Shown piece after piece: positions 1 to 13,001 of a DNA stretch of 64,000 bases. This DNA comes from Paraspadella gotoi. Its lineage: Eukaryota > Chaetognatha. The notes below the pieces were generated by a model. It was not told where the DNA came from. It saw nothing but the letters and a program-made list of their open reading frames with translations, and searched no databases. A program made the translations under genes and the position numbers. Position 1 is the first letter of the stretch. The number at the start of each line of letters is the position of its first letter. The DNA lies in NCBI GenBank assembly GCA_051294375.1, contig CM119265.1, positions 15,784,564 to 15,848,563 of the forward strand. Direction: 5' to 3'.

Positions 1-2
1 GT

Positions 3-2505
3 AGTCTGCCCGGTCACGCCTATCGGTCGAACGGCTCGCCGAACGGAGCGTCCACGCAATCTCGCGACACTCCGCCCGGCAGGGAGGCGCCGTTGCTTCC
101 CCCCAAACAGAGACATCTGTCGCAGGAACTGTCGAGAACGCCGACCACGCCGCCGACAACGATGGGCGTCGATGCAAGGTAAGACTACACTTTTAGCGGG
201 AACATTTTCTCATCTAATAATTGACAAATTTAATTTACACGTTTATTATCAGATCTCCAATTCCCGTTCCAACTCCAACTCTCTCTCCGCAACCTTCAAC
301 TAGTCAAAACTCCCAACAGCACCACATTTCTTCGCAACCGCAACAGAAACAGCAACCCCCGTTTCCTCAGCAACAACTCAAAGCAACGGTGCCCCAGAGA
401 CCCCTGCCGCTTCGACCTTTCCAATCCTACCACTACGGTTCCGTCTCGTCCAATCAGAGCTCGAACGCCTCTACACCTCTCAGCCAATCACCGGTCGGCT
501 CGTTGCCGCGGGACGTCGATCCTCGTTTTCAAGGAGAAGATTTTCGCAAGTTCACTTCCAACGATTCTCTTTACGACAATCACAACAACAACAACTTTGG
601 CAATCATGACAACCGCGTCGTCGACGACAGAATGGACGAGGAGAGCCAATTGGCTGAACTCACTCGATTGACCAATCAGCTCTCGCGAATGGCGCAGATC
701 TCCGCCCATCAGCGCTCAACTCCGCCACTGCTGACCAATCAACGTTCGACACCGTCGCCGTCTTCGACCAATCAGCATCTACCTTCGCCATTGTCGAGTC
801 AACGCTCGACGCCGCATCAGTCGCCGATGAAATGGCGGGAGGAACGCTCGCCGTTGGATCGATCGCCGCTTGAGCGTTCGCCGTTGGAGCGGTCGCCGTT
901 GGAGCGGTCACCGGGTAAACCCCGCGAGGATCCGCACCGACCGCCCATTCCACCAAAAACTCTGACTAGGAAACAGAGGCAGCCCTCGACCTACGACAAC
1001 GTCCCGACGACAAATCCCCCAATCTACCAACACCAGAGGTCGCTGAACGGTCCTTACAACAACAACAACTGTAACGCAGACGCCCGACGTCCGTCGTCGC
1101 CGCCCGAATCTCCGCTGGCTACGATGACGACGACGACGACGACGATCGAATCGCGCGACGCTTTCGTCGTCGACGGCGTCACATTCGTCAGAGGTGGCGC
1201 CGAGAGCGTCGACGGGCGCTCTTTGACGCTGCCCGGGCACGCCCATCTCCATCGCGGCGTCGGCGTGGTTGGCGCGGACGACGCGGCGCTCCTTCCGCCC
1301 GACGCCGGCCGCACTTCCGTCTATTCGTCGTCGTCCAACTTTTCCTTCGAATCCTCGCAGACTTCGGAATCGGGCGTCAACATGTCCGACGCCTCCTCCG
1401 CCTCCTTTCAAAGCCTTCAGTCCGACAACGTCGCCGTCTTGGCGCAGGTGAGGACGAAGGCGTCGAGGCGGTGGGAGAAGTCGGGGTCGGGTCGGGTCGG
1501 TTGGTCTTTTGTAATTGTGATTTTGGAGAGCGGCGTGAAACACGTGAATCAAGATTAAGTCTTAAGAAACCCAACTATTAATCTTTGTCAATACATTATT
1601 TATTTACATCATTATAGCAGACCATAAAAATAACAATACATCAACTAAATGCGATTATAATTTATGATCATTTTACAAACGTTAAATAAAGTTACAATAC
1701 CAAGCCGGATCATTAGTCATTAGACCATCTGCAAAGTCGGGGACAAATCAGCTAATGATTGGATGAGTAGATAGTTTGGTATTGTTTGTATCAATTTAAA
1801 AGCGAGTAACCAAAAAAAAAAAGGAAATAAGTAAAAGAATCTATCACTAACGACCCCCAGGTTCCGCTTCAGTCGGTGTCGTCGTCGTCACCGTGTCGTC
1901 TCCGCGCGACGTCTACATTTTCGTCGTCGTCGGACGCGTCGTCGGAAGCCTCTCAAGATTCGTCGGGAATATCGTCGCTGCCCTCTGGATCCAATCAGCA
2001 AATCACCAACAACTTTGTCAACGGACAAAACGGCATAGTAAGATTTCTGCGTTTTTGTGAGATGTTGGAGAAAACCACGTCATGTTATTCACAACATACG
2101 GTGACTCCCTTTTCAGTCACATTATGAAAAAAAGGGAAACAAGAGGGAAAATGGTTGCGAAACGGAAAAAAAAACACATTTTTTTTCCTTTTTTTTTTTC
2201 TTTCAAAAACCCGCTGAATACCAAACGAGCGCTAATGGGCCTGATGTGCAACATCTGTATAATGGGTGGCCCCCGAATCGCCTTTTCTTCTCCCCAACGC
2301 CCCCGCATTCTACTGTGTCCTCCGCTCCGCCCCCTTTCCCCCCCCTCGGCTCCGAACTCGATAGTCCCTCTGGGGATTTGGATTTTTTTTTTACTTTGGC
2401 CACGTTTCCTCTTCCTTCCTTCTGCCTTCTCTCCATTTCTTTTTCTTTGACTTGAACATGTCATTTGTTTGCGTCTCATTTTGTTGTTCTTTGGTTTCGG
2501 TCTCA

Positions 2506-2564
<59 letters not shown>

Positions 2565-2899
2565 CTCTCCTCTCTCTCTCTCTCTTTCTCTCTCTTGCTC
2601 TCTCTCTTCTCTCGGATTTTTCGCACTGCTTTGACGTTTCTCGACTGATTTTGTGCGACTTTTGTGGGGTTTCAGATTCTCTACATAAGTTTTCTTATTG
2701 TTTTTTTTTCTTTTTGGATTTCTTCTTTCTTTTTCTTCTCTGTGCTTTCTTGACCATTTCAATTATTTAAAAAAATATCTTAGATATATAGATAATCTCT
2801 ATCTATTAAATATATATCTGCCTAATCAATCAATCAACCAATAAATAAATTAATAAATAAATTAATAAATAAATTAATAAATAAATAAATAAATTAATA

Positions 2900-2950
<51 letters not shown>

Positions 2951-3827
2951 GACTTTTTCAGATTCCCGAAGGCGACGAAGTGACCATGTACGAGGTGGAG
3001 GAGAAACCGAGTCACTCCTTCTCTACCGGATGCATTCAACAGATGTCGTTGACGCCGTTCAAAGGAGGAGGAGGAGGAGGAGGAGGAGGGGAAGGGAGTG
3101 AAGTAGGAGCCGGAGAAGCGGGGAAAATCGGAGGAGCAGGAGGAGCAGAGATGGAAGCCGGAACCGGCGCCGCGTGGATGACGAAGAGCATCACGACGAT
3201 GGAGTTGGGAAAGACGCCGCCGCCGCTTCCGCCGAAGAAGAAGCAAAGTGAGTTCGCATGGAATTTGATAACGTTGATTAATGATTATCGACGACGGGGT
3301 TGAGAGAAATTCTTATTCATTTAGAATATTTTATAAAAAAAACATTAAACTACTTCATCGATTGGGAAGCCTGGTTCTATGGGAGTGAATAAACTACAAG
3401 ACTGAGAGAGAGTGTTGCGAGGTGCTGCTTCGTTATGTTATTATCTTGACAGAGGGATATAGGCCTGAACCCAGCATAGTCTGTTCAAAGTTAGGGGCAA
3501 GATAGTTTATTTATTGAATGAATGGATTACTTTTTATTTTCATTGTACCAATTTTAAAAACTCTGGTATAATTACTTTAAATAATATGAACATTTTTTTT
3601 CCACTAATTATTTCTTCTGCTTGTGTTCCTTTGTTGTTTTTTTCCACCGCACCGGGTAGTTCCATTTGAAAGTTGTTTTCTGGAATTTAGAATCGATTAG
3701 AAAATCCTTCTGTCATCTTCTTGACAACCTAATTATTAAAGCCTTTGCAGTCGCTAGTTGCTGTCAACATTATCAACCACAACGGCGCCCCCGCTGAAGA
3801 CGTTGACGACCGAATAGTCCGTAAGAA

Positions 3828-3860
<33 letters not shown>

Positions 3861-6800
3861 TCTGATTATGCTAATTATTGTAATCATTTAAACGCTGCCA
3901 GGCGCGAAGGGAAAGAAGAGAGATTTAATGAAAGTTAATGAAGCGGTAAAGTTTTATCTCGAATTTTTCTTTCCTTTTGTTTCGGAGATTTTTAATTTGA
4001 GGAAGACGAGGCTTTCCTTCTTTTTTTTTTACGCCGCGTTAACTCGCAGACCTCCCTCACCCTCAGCCCGTCTTCTCTCCTTCCTCACCCCTTCCTGCAC
4101 TTTTTGTTATTCCTTCCGCTCAGATTTGTTCATTTTTTCCCCCTTTTTTTTCATCTCGGTTTTCCATTTTTTTCCCTTTCTTTTGCATTTTCCTTTTTTT
4201 TTTCCCTTTCTTTTTGCATTTCTCCCCGCTTTCCTTTTTTCCCCCCTTTGGCGAGACGAGATAAAATTTCATCCCCTTGTTCTTTCCTTTTTCTTTCTTT
4301 TTCTTTCCTATTTTTTCTATTTACTTTTTTTTTATTCAGTTCCTTTTTCTCAGTCTTTCCTTTTTTTACAATTTATCATAATCATCTTTCTCGCTGTCTC
4401 ACTTTCTCGCTTTTTTCACCGCAAGTTCACAAAAATCACGATTTTTTTCATTTTTTCGATAGTGCAAATTCAGTACAAGTTTACGTACAGGGTTTATTTT
4501 AACTGCAGAACCTCTTATTAATATTACAATAAAGTAGTCTATTTATTTATCAAGTAAATTAGCCACAGGAAAAAGATTCATCATGAAAACGTTGTCACGG
4601 GCCGACTTTAAAAATATTCCAAACCATAAGAATTACGACCGAGTTCCTCATTCTATTCAAATTCGCGTCGGCTTTTCGTAATTGTACAATGTAAAGTAAT
4701 ATAACGTGCGACCCATATCAAACGGGTTATATTATTTTAGTTATCTTAAAATTAAATTATTTACTAATGAAAGAATTTACTTAAAAGAGCCATGGGAAGA
4801 AATTTACAGACATTCAAATCGACATAGCACTCTTCTTTCAAGTCTGTTTTTTTTAAATTCGTGTGTGTTTGTATGCGTGTGTAACTATATATATATCGGT
4901 TGACTTTCGCCCCTTCCTCGGCGAGTAGAGAATCTAACTTTGGGGTGGTAGTTTGAAACTCTGAAACACAGCTTTCAAGTAAGAATTAAAAACCAGCTTA
5001 ATTGTCCGGTGCTGACACTATGTGACAGTGTAACAATTCAGTCTCCATCGTTTTTCAAAACCCGGGGGTCAGGTCAGGTCGACCCGGACAATATTTTGAC
5101 CCTGGAAGTTAGAAGTAGTTAAAAGGAAAAAAAAGGGGAAAAAAAGGGAGAAAATTTTCTTCGCATTTTTTTTTCTTCTCTCTCGAGTCTGAAGCGAATT
5201 TTGAAGTTCGAGAGTCGAAATTAAAAACAAACGCTGAGGGATTCAACATGTGAGAAGAGGAAGAGAAAGATGAGGAGGAAGTGGATGTTATTTGGGGCGT
5301 TGCTCTCTCAAAATCACCAAACTAATTCCTTTCCAACTTGTTTAATGGCGAGGAAATACGAAATTTAATTTCTTGTGAAAAAAAAAATAAATAAAAAAGA
5401 TAAATATTGATAAAATAAATATTGCACCCTTGCCAAGTGCGTTGAATCGTTCGAACCAAAAAAACCATCGCTAAAAATAGAACAAAACTAATTTGTTTTT
5501 TTTTTCTATCCACGTTTTGCGATTCACAGATCCTATGTTATGTTTTTAAGACTCAAAGGCAACCTTCCTCTTTTGCCCCCCACCCGCTCGTCGACGCCCC
5601 CCTCTTCACAGTTCATCACTACATGGGCATTCTCGGTGACTACGAATCTCCGGCCGCCGAAGACTTCCTCCGCTACTCGGTCCAATCCCTCAATCTGCTG
5701 CATCAACAGTGGCTGCAGTTCCAAGCCTCCCTCCAAGGTCGCCCAGCCACGCAATTGGTGGGTCCGCTCAACTCGGACGTCTTCGGCAACGTCACCACGC
5801 AATCGCAAGAGGGTCATCTCTTCATCCACCGCCAGGTGCGGGGTCAAGGCTCGGTCCCGCCCACAACGCCGCCGAAAACCACGCCGTTTCATTCGGGCGT
5901 CAAGCCCGCGCCATTTATCGAAAGTGGCGTCGCTCGTCAGATCAGCTACGGAGCAGGATCGGACGACGGCGTCTTTCCAGATCCTCGACCGCCGACCAAA
6001 AGCGCGCAGCCTTTGAGCTTAAACGGCGCCGCGTTCGAAGCGGCACCGGCGAACGACGCCGCGGCGGAGACTAAGCCGCAGCTGCCGAAGAAAACGCGAT
6101 CGGTGGATCGAAGCGGAGAAACGATCGGCGTCGGAGGAGGAGGAAGAGAAGGAGAAAAACCGGCGCCGGCAAAGTCTAACGGCGCTTCGACGCTAGAATC
6201 GGCGACGACGAGAAAAACGGCGTCTTCCTCGTCGTCATCGTCGTCGGACGGCGTCGTTCCGAGATCGGATAGTGGCGTCGAGGAGACGCCCAACGACGCA
6301 GAGATGGAATCAGAGTCAACGGAATCGACCGACAGACAAAAGATCAACGCGTTGGAACTGATGGACGTCGACGGTCTGCTTGTTTATAAGGCGCCTGTGA
6401 GTAGACTTTCCATCAAGAGTCGCTTTAATTGTTTAAAAATATAATTGTTTAAAAAACTAGAAAGAATTTATCCCCCAAAAAAGTTCCTAACTTACTTCAC
6501 TTTATTTTAAAATTAAAATAATATATTCATAACATAAATATTGTTCGTAATCTATATTAGCATTAATATTATTATTAACATTAACAGACGGAGGAGGGAC
6601 CCGAAGTCCGCGGCGGCACCGTCGACACGCTCGTCGTCCACGCGACGAGGGTTTCCAAAAACGAGTTCTTCTTTCAAGAAGCTTTTCTCACGACTTACAG
6701 GTGAGTCGGGAAAGTTAAGATTATGTATAGCTTAGTTTTAATTGTATATAAATAAATAAATAGTGAGTCTGTAGCTGAGATAAGGTGCTGAACTCAACAG

Positions 6801-7454
6801 GTGAACCAATTAAAAATATAATGTGAGCTTTTTATAAGTTTTGGAACAGAAAACACCAAAATTCATGAGAGTCTGAGAGTCCTTAAGGCTTAAGTTTCAG
6901 AGAGATTCACATTAATTTCCTAAAGAAAAATTGCCGCTTACGAAGTCCTCTCACACATTTCACGGTGAGTTCATAACCTGAGACAGCTTCACTCTCAGCA
7001 TCCGGGTTAGTTTCTCAGTCTGCTCACTCATCCCTGTTCAAACTCCAGCCCCATTTATCATTTCCCCGTCCATGAACGCAGAGAGTGCCTATCTCTCGCT
7101 CGCTTGATCGCTCTCTCTCGCTCTCTCGCTCTCTCGCTCTCTCGCTCGCGAAATTGAAAACAAAAGAATCAAGTTTGGGAGGGAAAAAAAAAGAAAGTGC
7201 AGATTCGATTCTCTCAAAGGACAAAGAGGGCGAACGACAATGACAAAGACGACGGTAACGACGTGAAAGACGTTACCGTCGAACACGAAGAAGACGACGA
7301 TAACGACGACGAAAACGACGAAAATCTCGTCCCCTCGGAACGATAATCGTCTCCTTCTTTACTTGTCCGGGCGAAGAGTCTCCATTGTCTTTAGCGCCTC
7401 CATGATCATTTGCATATTTCTACATTAATATTTTTCACGCCCCTACCCACTTGC

Positions 7455-7528
<74 letters not shown>

Positions 7529-7546
7529 TCTCTTCTCTCTTCTCTC

Positions 7547-7630
<84 letters not shown>

Positions 7631-7802
7631 CCGTAGAACCTTTTTATCGCCTTGGAGCCTCATAGACAAGCTCATCTACCGCTACAACAAATTCTCTCAC
7701 ATGATGGACCAGAACAAGAAGCGAGCCTCCAGAAACGCCTTCTCGCTCCTTATAAGGGCCGTCGACGAACTATGGTGAGTAAAACTAAGAGAGAGAAGAG
7801 AG

Positions 7803-7888
<86 letters not shown>

Positions 7889-10800
7889 AAAGCATTGATG
7901 GCTCTTAAAGGAAAAGAAAACCTTGACCGCTCGCCGTTATCTATTCTTCCATTTCCATTAAAATTCCATTTTATGAAGAAGAAAAAACGAGAACGTCTCT
8001 CTTCTTTTCCTTCTTCGGTTCTGCTCTTTTCTCGGGATCTTCCTCCTTCAGGTTCTGCTCTTTTCTGCTTCAGGTTCCGCGCTACTCGTTTTGCTTTTGG
8101 CGCCTTTAGTTTTCTCCTTTTGCGCTGCTTTAGTTTCCCGCTCCTCTCTCGATTCTCTCTCGCTGTTGCTCGAAACCATTACACTGCGTTTCTCGCTCCC
8201 TTGGCTCTTTGAGATCTCCTATCTTTCCACTTCATTCCTTCCCGCTCCCTCTAGACTCTCTCCCGCTCCCCTTGGATTCTCTCCCGCTCCCCTTGGACTC
8301 TCTTCCGCTCTCCCCAGATTCTCTCGCGCCTCCTTCGCTCCCCTTCTCGCTCTCCCTCCCGCTCCCCCTCTCACTCTCCGCGGTCTCGATCTCCTCCACC
8401 ATTCTAGAGATGAGGTTGGTAACCATGGCGACGCCGTTCCAGACGACTCGGGTGAGTTCTCCGGGTCGGATCGGCGGCGGAGGAAGATCGTGGGTGAGGA
8501 AGGAGAAGCGGCGTCGCTCCTCTTCGGTGAGGAGGAAGGCGTGGCTCCAACGCGGAGAAGTGTTCTGACCGTAAATCCTGAAAGTGGGGGGGAGGGTGGA
8601 TCCCGGACAGGTTAACATCGCGAAAGTTTCACCTTTTGTCCCTTTGATTGGTTTTTCGCGGTTTCATTTTTATTCCCTTTCCACTATCTGCCCTACATCC
8701 TCCTTATATGGATCGATGTCCTTCCCTGAACCGACCGCCGCCTTTATTTTACTTCCTCACCATTTCGTGGCGGAATATTCTTCGTAAATGACGTCGAAGT
8801 GTTTTCGAGTTCGGATCGGCGACAAAGGGCCTCTGAATGTCGGGTTTAGGGATACGGAAAGATTGAAAATAAGTTAGTTAAAAATTATATTCCTAATGTA
8901 GCCGATCTCATTCTCCAACTAACCTGACGTATTTCTGCTTCTCAAAACACTCGATGCTGATGTAGAGCGCCTCCTGCACGACGAGCGGCACCACCTCCGC
9001 CAGCGTCTTGTTATTCGTCGCGAGGGAAGGGTTCACGTTCGCCTTTTTGTATTTAATTTCGTTAAATTCCGTTGAAAGTCGCTACTCGTAGGTTGGAAAA
9101 GAAAAACAAAATGAACCTCGATGAGCCAAACATTTAGTCGATCGTCGATCAAAAAGTCGAAGCCTAAAATCTCGAATCTTCCGTTGGATTCTTTCGAAGG
9201 GAGATTGGGCCTGACGGCCTGTGAACGAAAAGCGATGTTGTCTATGTTTGATATCTATCATCCAATTTTCATTAGAAAGTCATCGCTGCCGTCGTCGTTT
9301 CTACGACCTGAAAACATTGCACCATAATCTTTTTCATCTTCGACGGGAGAATTTCGGTGACCCAGTTTTCTCCGACCCCGATGAGCGGCGCCACTGAAAA
9401 CGAAACGTTGGATAGGAGTTTGCCTTTTGTCCGATATTTCGATCGTGAATTAATCCATAAAGTAGTTTAATAGATTAATGCTATAGTTTTCACCATTTTT
9501 GTTGACGTAATCGTTGAACCTCTCGATGCTCCAAACCGACTCGTCCTTTCGTTCTTCGTAGTCGGGATGACATCGTTGAACACATTGATTCGTGAGATGC
9601 GACATCAGCGTCTTTGCTGAATGAGGTTCGGATCTCATTCTCTACTGCTAAGCTATGTATTCCCCCCCGTCTCTTTCCCCCCTCCTTTTCCCCTCACGCG
9701 AGTTTTGGTAAGGGTCGATAGCGAGCCTGACGTAGCCGGGTCTGAAGAGGACGAGGTAAGGCTCCGTGGATGCGATGAGCATGAAGGCGCGAATGTCGGC
9801 CTTTCGTCCGTCGAGAAGGAGAGGGCGAGTGATGTAGCGTTGAATTATCTGACACGAAGATTTGGGGGATTCGTTCTTTAATTGATTAGTTTGACTTACG
9901 AAGGGGATTAATTATTTGTTAAATCTGATTATCCATTAGTCCCATCGCTCGTTCGTTCCAAACCCTATGATGCTGCTGCAAGTAAGAAGGAGCGTAGGCC
10001 CCGAGCTGCTGATTTCCCGCCGCGGCCCCGGCGGTGAAAGCGACGGCCNNNNNNNNNNNNNNNNNNNNNNCATTGGCGTTGATACTTGGCTCGACGGAGC
10101 TCGGTTTTCGTCGTCCCCTCGAAGAGGATCGTCGACGACGCTTCGTAGTCGTCGTCTTCGGCGGCTTCCTCGTCCGCGACGCCTTCACCGGCGACATCAT
10201 AACCTTGGCCGTCGCCTTCTCTTGCAGTTTGACCTCTTGCTGCCAGGCGTCGTATAATTGAATCAGGCGGTGGAACTCGTCCAAACTGTGAACCTGCGTT
10301 GCAACGAGAAATCTTTCCGGCGATATTCGATATATTAATCATTGAATATATACGCTTATTCATAAATATTTTTTACTATTACTCTTTTCATTCGTTACTC
10401 CTTGTCATTCATTGCGTTCTACTCACGAGGAAAATTCCCCGTCCACAATTCTCGTTTCCTGGTTTGCAGATCCAAACGTCTCCCGGACGAAACTCGCGGT
10501 AAAAGTTGGTTCGGTCCGTCGTCACGTCCACGCGGAAAGTCGTGGGAACGAATCTGGATAGCGCGAGTGGATCAGTCAATCAATCAATCAATCTTGTCAA
10601 GGATTCATCGACTAAATTTTGTCAAGGATCCATCGACTCCTCACTCTTCAGTCCTCACTTTTCCATCTTGATGTGACCGACGATTCCGTAACCCGGGCGT
10701 CTCATTCCTCCGCGCATCACTTCGCTCTCGTAGCTTGACAGGCTCTCCTTGAGATTGACCGGAAAAAGGGTGAATTCATTCAGTTGTGAGTTTATACTTA

Positions 10801-10910
10801 TGTATATGGCTAAAGGTTTCTTTTTTTTTTTACTTACCTATTTGAGAATTATTAATGTTTCTTTTTACTTTTTTTCTTTCTATCTTTCCTTTTTTTGTTT
10901 CTTTTTTGTT

Positions 10911-11002
<92 letters not shown>

Positions 11003-12946
11003 TCATTTTTCATGCCTCCACCGTACATAGAGTTTAATCTTGTCGCTAAGCAACGAAGTGTTGGGCACGTGGTTGACCATCTCTTTCCCGGGAGCGAATA
11101 CGACGCCTCGTAGCCGCGCCGGCGAGTCCGCCCACGTCAGGTGCCGGGGCGCCGATTCGGACGAGGGTCCCGCGACATACTCGGCCGACCTCGGCGATCC
11201 CGCCGCGTGTATCACCGACGCCGAATCCCGAGATCCGGCGATGGAACGTTTGGAAAACCCGGGGTAGAAGGCGCCGTTTTCTGGAAGGTTCGAGTTTCCG
11301 AAGGTTCTGGCGTCGGAGGCTTGGCCGCTCCCGAACGGCGCCGTGTCGTCCGGGCAAAAAGATGAGGAGCCGGCGTTAGGAGATTCCGGCGGCGTCGGCG
11401 CCGGAATCGTGATTCGCCGGACAAAGTCCATTCGCTGCGGAGAAAAACAAAAACAAAATTAAGCAATGCCGTCGTCACTCGTCACTCGTCACTCGTCACT
11501 CGTCAGTTCTACTCGTCTTCGTTACGTTTGTAGGAAAAACAACAACATCGACAACCTCCCATCCAATTCTGTAAAGGGCATCGTCGACGATCCATTCCCC
11601 GTTATCTCCGAGGATCTTGAAGTTCCTCGCCAACGTGGTGAGACCCACTAAGGCCGGGTGACCGGTCAGGACTCGAGGCGTCATTTCCGGAAGTTTCCAT
11701 GTTGTGGGGTAGTAGCGAATTTCTGGAAGAGGTGAAATCCAAAGAGGAGGGTTGAGAGGGTTAAGTGGAAAGAGCTGATCGATATTGTAAAATTGTAAAT
11801 TGAATCTCAACTGAGTTTCTCGGCGCCGGATTCGTTCGATCTCCGCTCCACGTCAGTCGCATTGGAATCGACACTCTCACGAGTCGGTGGCGTCATGCGC
11901 CCTCGTGGCGTCTTCCACGTGAATCTCGGCACCATCCGGTCTTTAGAGACTTCACCCAAGTATTCCATCTCCTTCGAGTGAAAAATCACAGTTCGTTTGT
12001 ATGTTTGTTGAGTACTTTAAAGGGGTGACGGTTCGTTCCTTCCTTTCTTCCTTCCTTCCTTCCTTCCTTCCTTCCTTTCCTTCCTTCCTTCCTTCCTTCC
12101 TTGATTTTTTTTTTTCTTTTTTTCCTTTTTTTACCTTCAAAATTTTATCCGCTTCCATGGCGATAGTCGCGTTGGAGGATGAATCAGTGTCCTGCTGCTG
12201 CGTCTTTGATCTTCGATGATTCTGCTGCATTGTAGTCAGGTCCCACGTTACGGATGATTGGACGCCGCCGCCGACGCCGCCGCGATTGTCGGCGCTGTTG
12301 CTCAAGTTGTAGTTGAGAGCGAGGACTTGGGAACTCGTCGTCAAGATCTTCTTCTTCTCCTTGGGCACGTCTTGATCTACCAACATTTTCACCAGTTGCT
12401 AATGATCCCAAAAAAAATAAAATTAATATAACAGATGATCGTTTCATTTCATAAATAAACTACTTTTTCTCTTTTGTCTTCGATGTTGTCTTTTCTGTTA
12501 TTGTGCGAAGAAACTCTTCTCATCGGCGGCAGTCGAAGCGAATACGTCGCCATATTTTCTGAAAATTTGATTAAAAAAAAAAATATTCTGAACAATCAAT
12601 TTTGTACCATATGTAAAATTGAGTTAATGAGATAATCTTGTGACTTCCCCACCTGAGAAAAGAGTCGCCCCCCCTTTTTTTTTTAGTTCGACATCCTTTA
12701 TTTTTCCTATTTTTTTGATTTTTGCATTTTTTTATTCTTTTTTTTCTTGCGAATTCGCGAAATTCGCGCGACGGAAAAAAAAAAGTTTTTCCTGTTCGGC
12801 GACTAAACTTCTCTTCAGCGAAAATCTAAACGGAGTTTGTCATCGATTTGTCACGACGACAATCGATCAATTAAGATGTGGATGCCTTATGGTTGATGTA
12901 CAAACAAAAACCGTTTTTGTCTTTTCGTCATTTTACATTTGGGCGG

Positions 12947-13001
<55 letters not shown>

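Noticed and set aside
908-1552. Arg/Val-rich antisense frames over C3G exon 2
   Set aside because: Shadows of the coding strand caused by GC-rich codons; no splice support.
2117-2770. Long Arg-Glu or Ser-Leu frames across the (TC)n tract
   Set aside because: Open only because of the dinucleotide repeat, inside a C3G intron; same for frames at 7406-7778 and 28648-29014.
3928-4521. Phe/Ser-rich frame after C3G exon 6
   Set aside because: It runs into a T-rich intron; the exon ends at the GTAAAG donor at 3946 and resumes at 5530.
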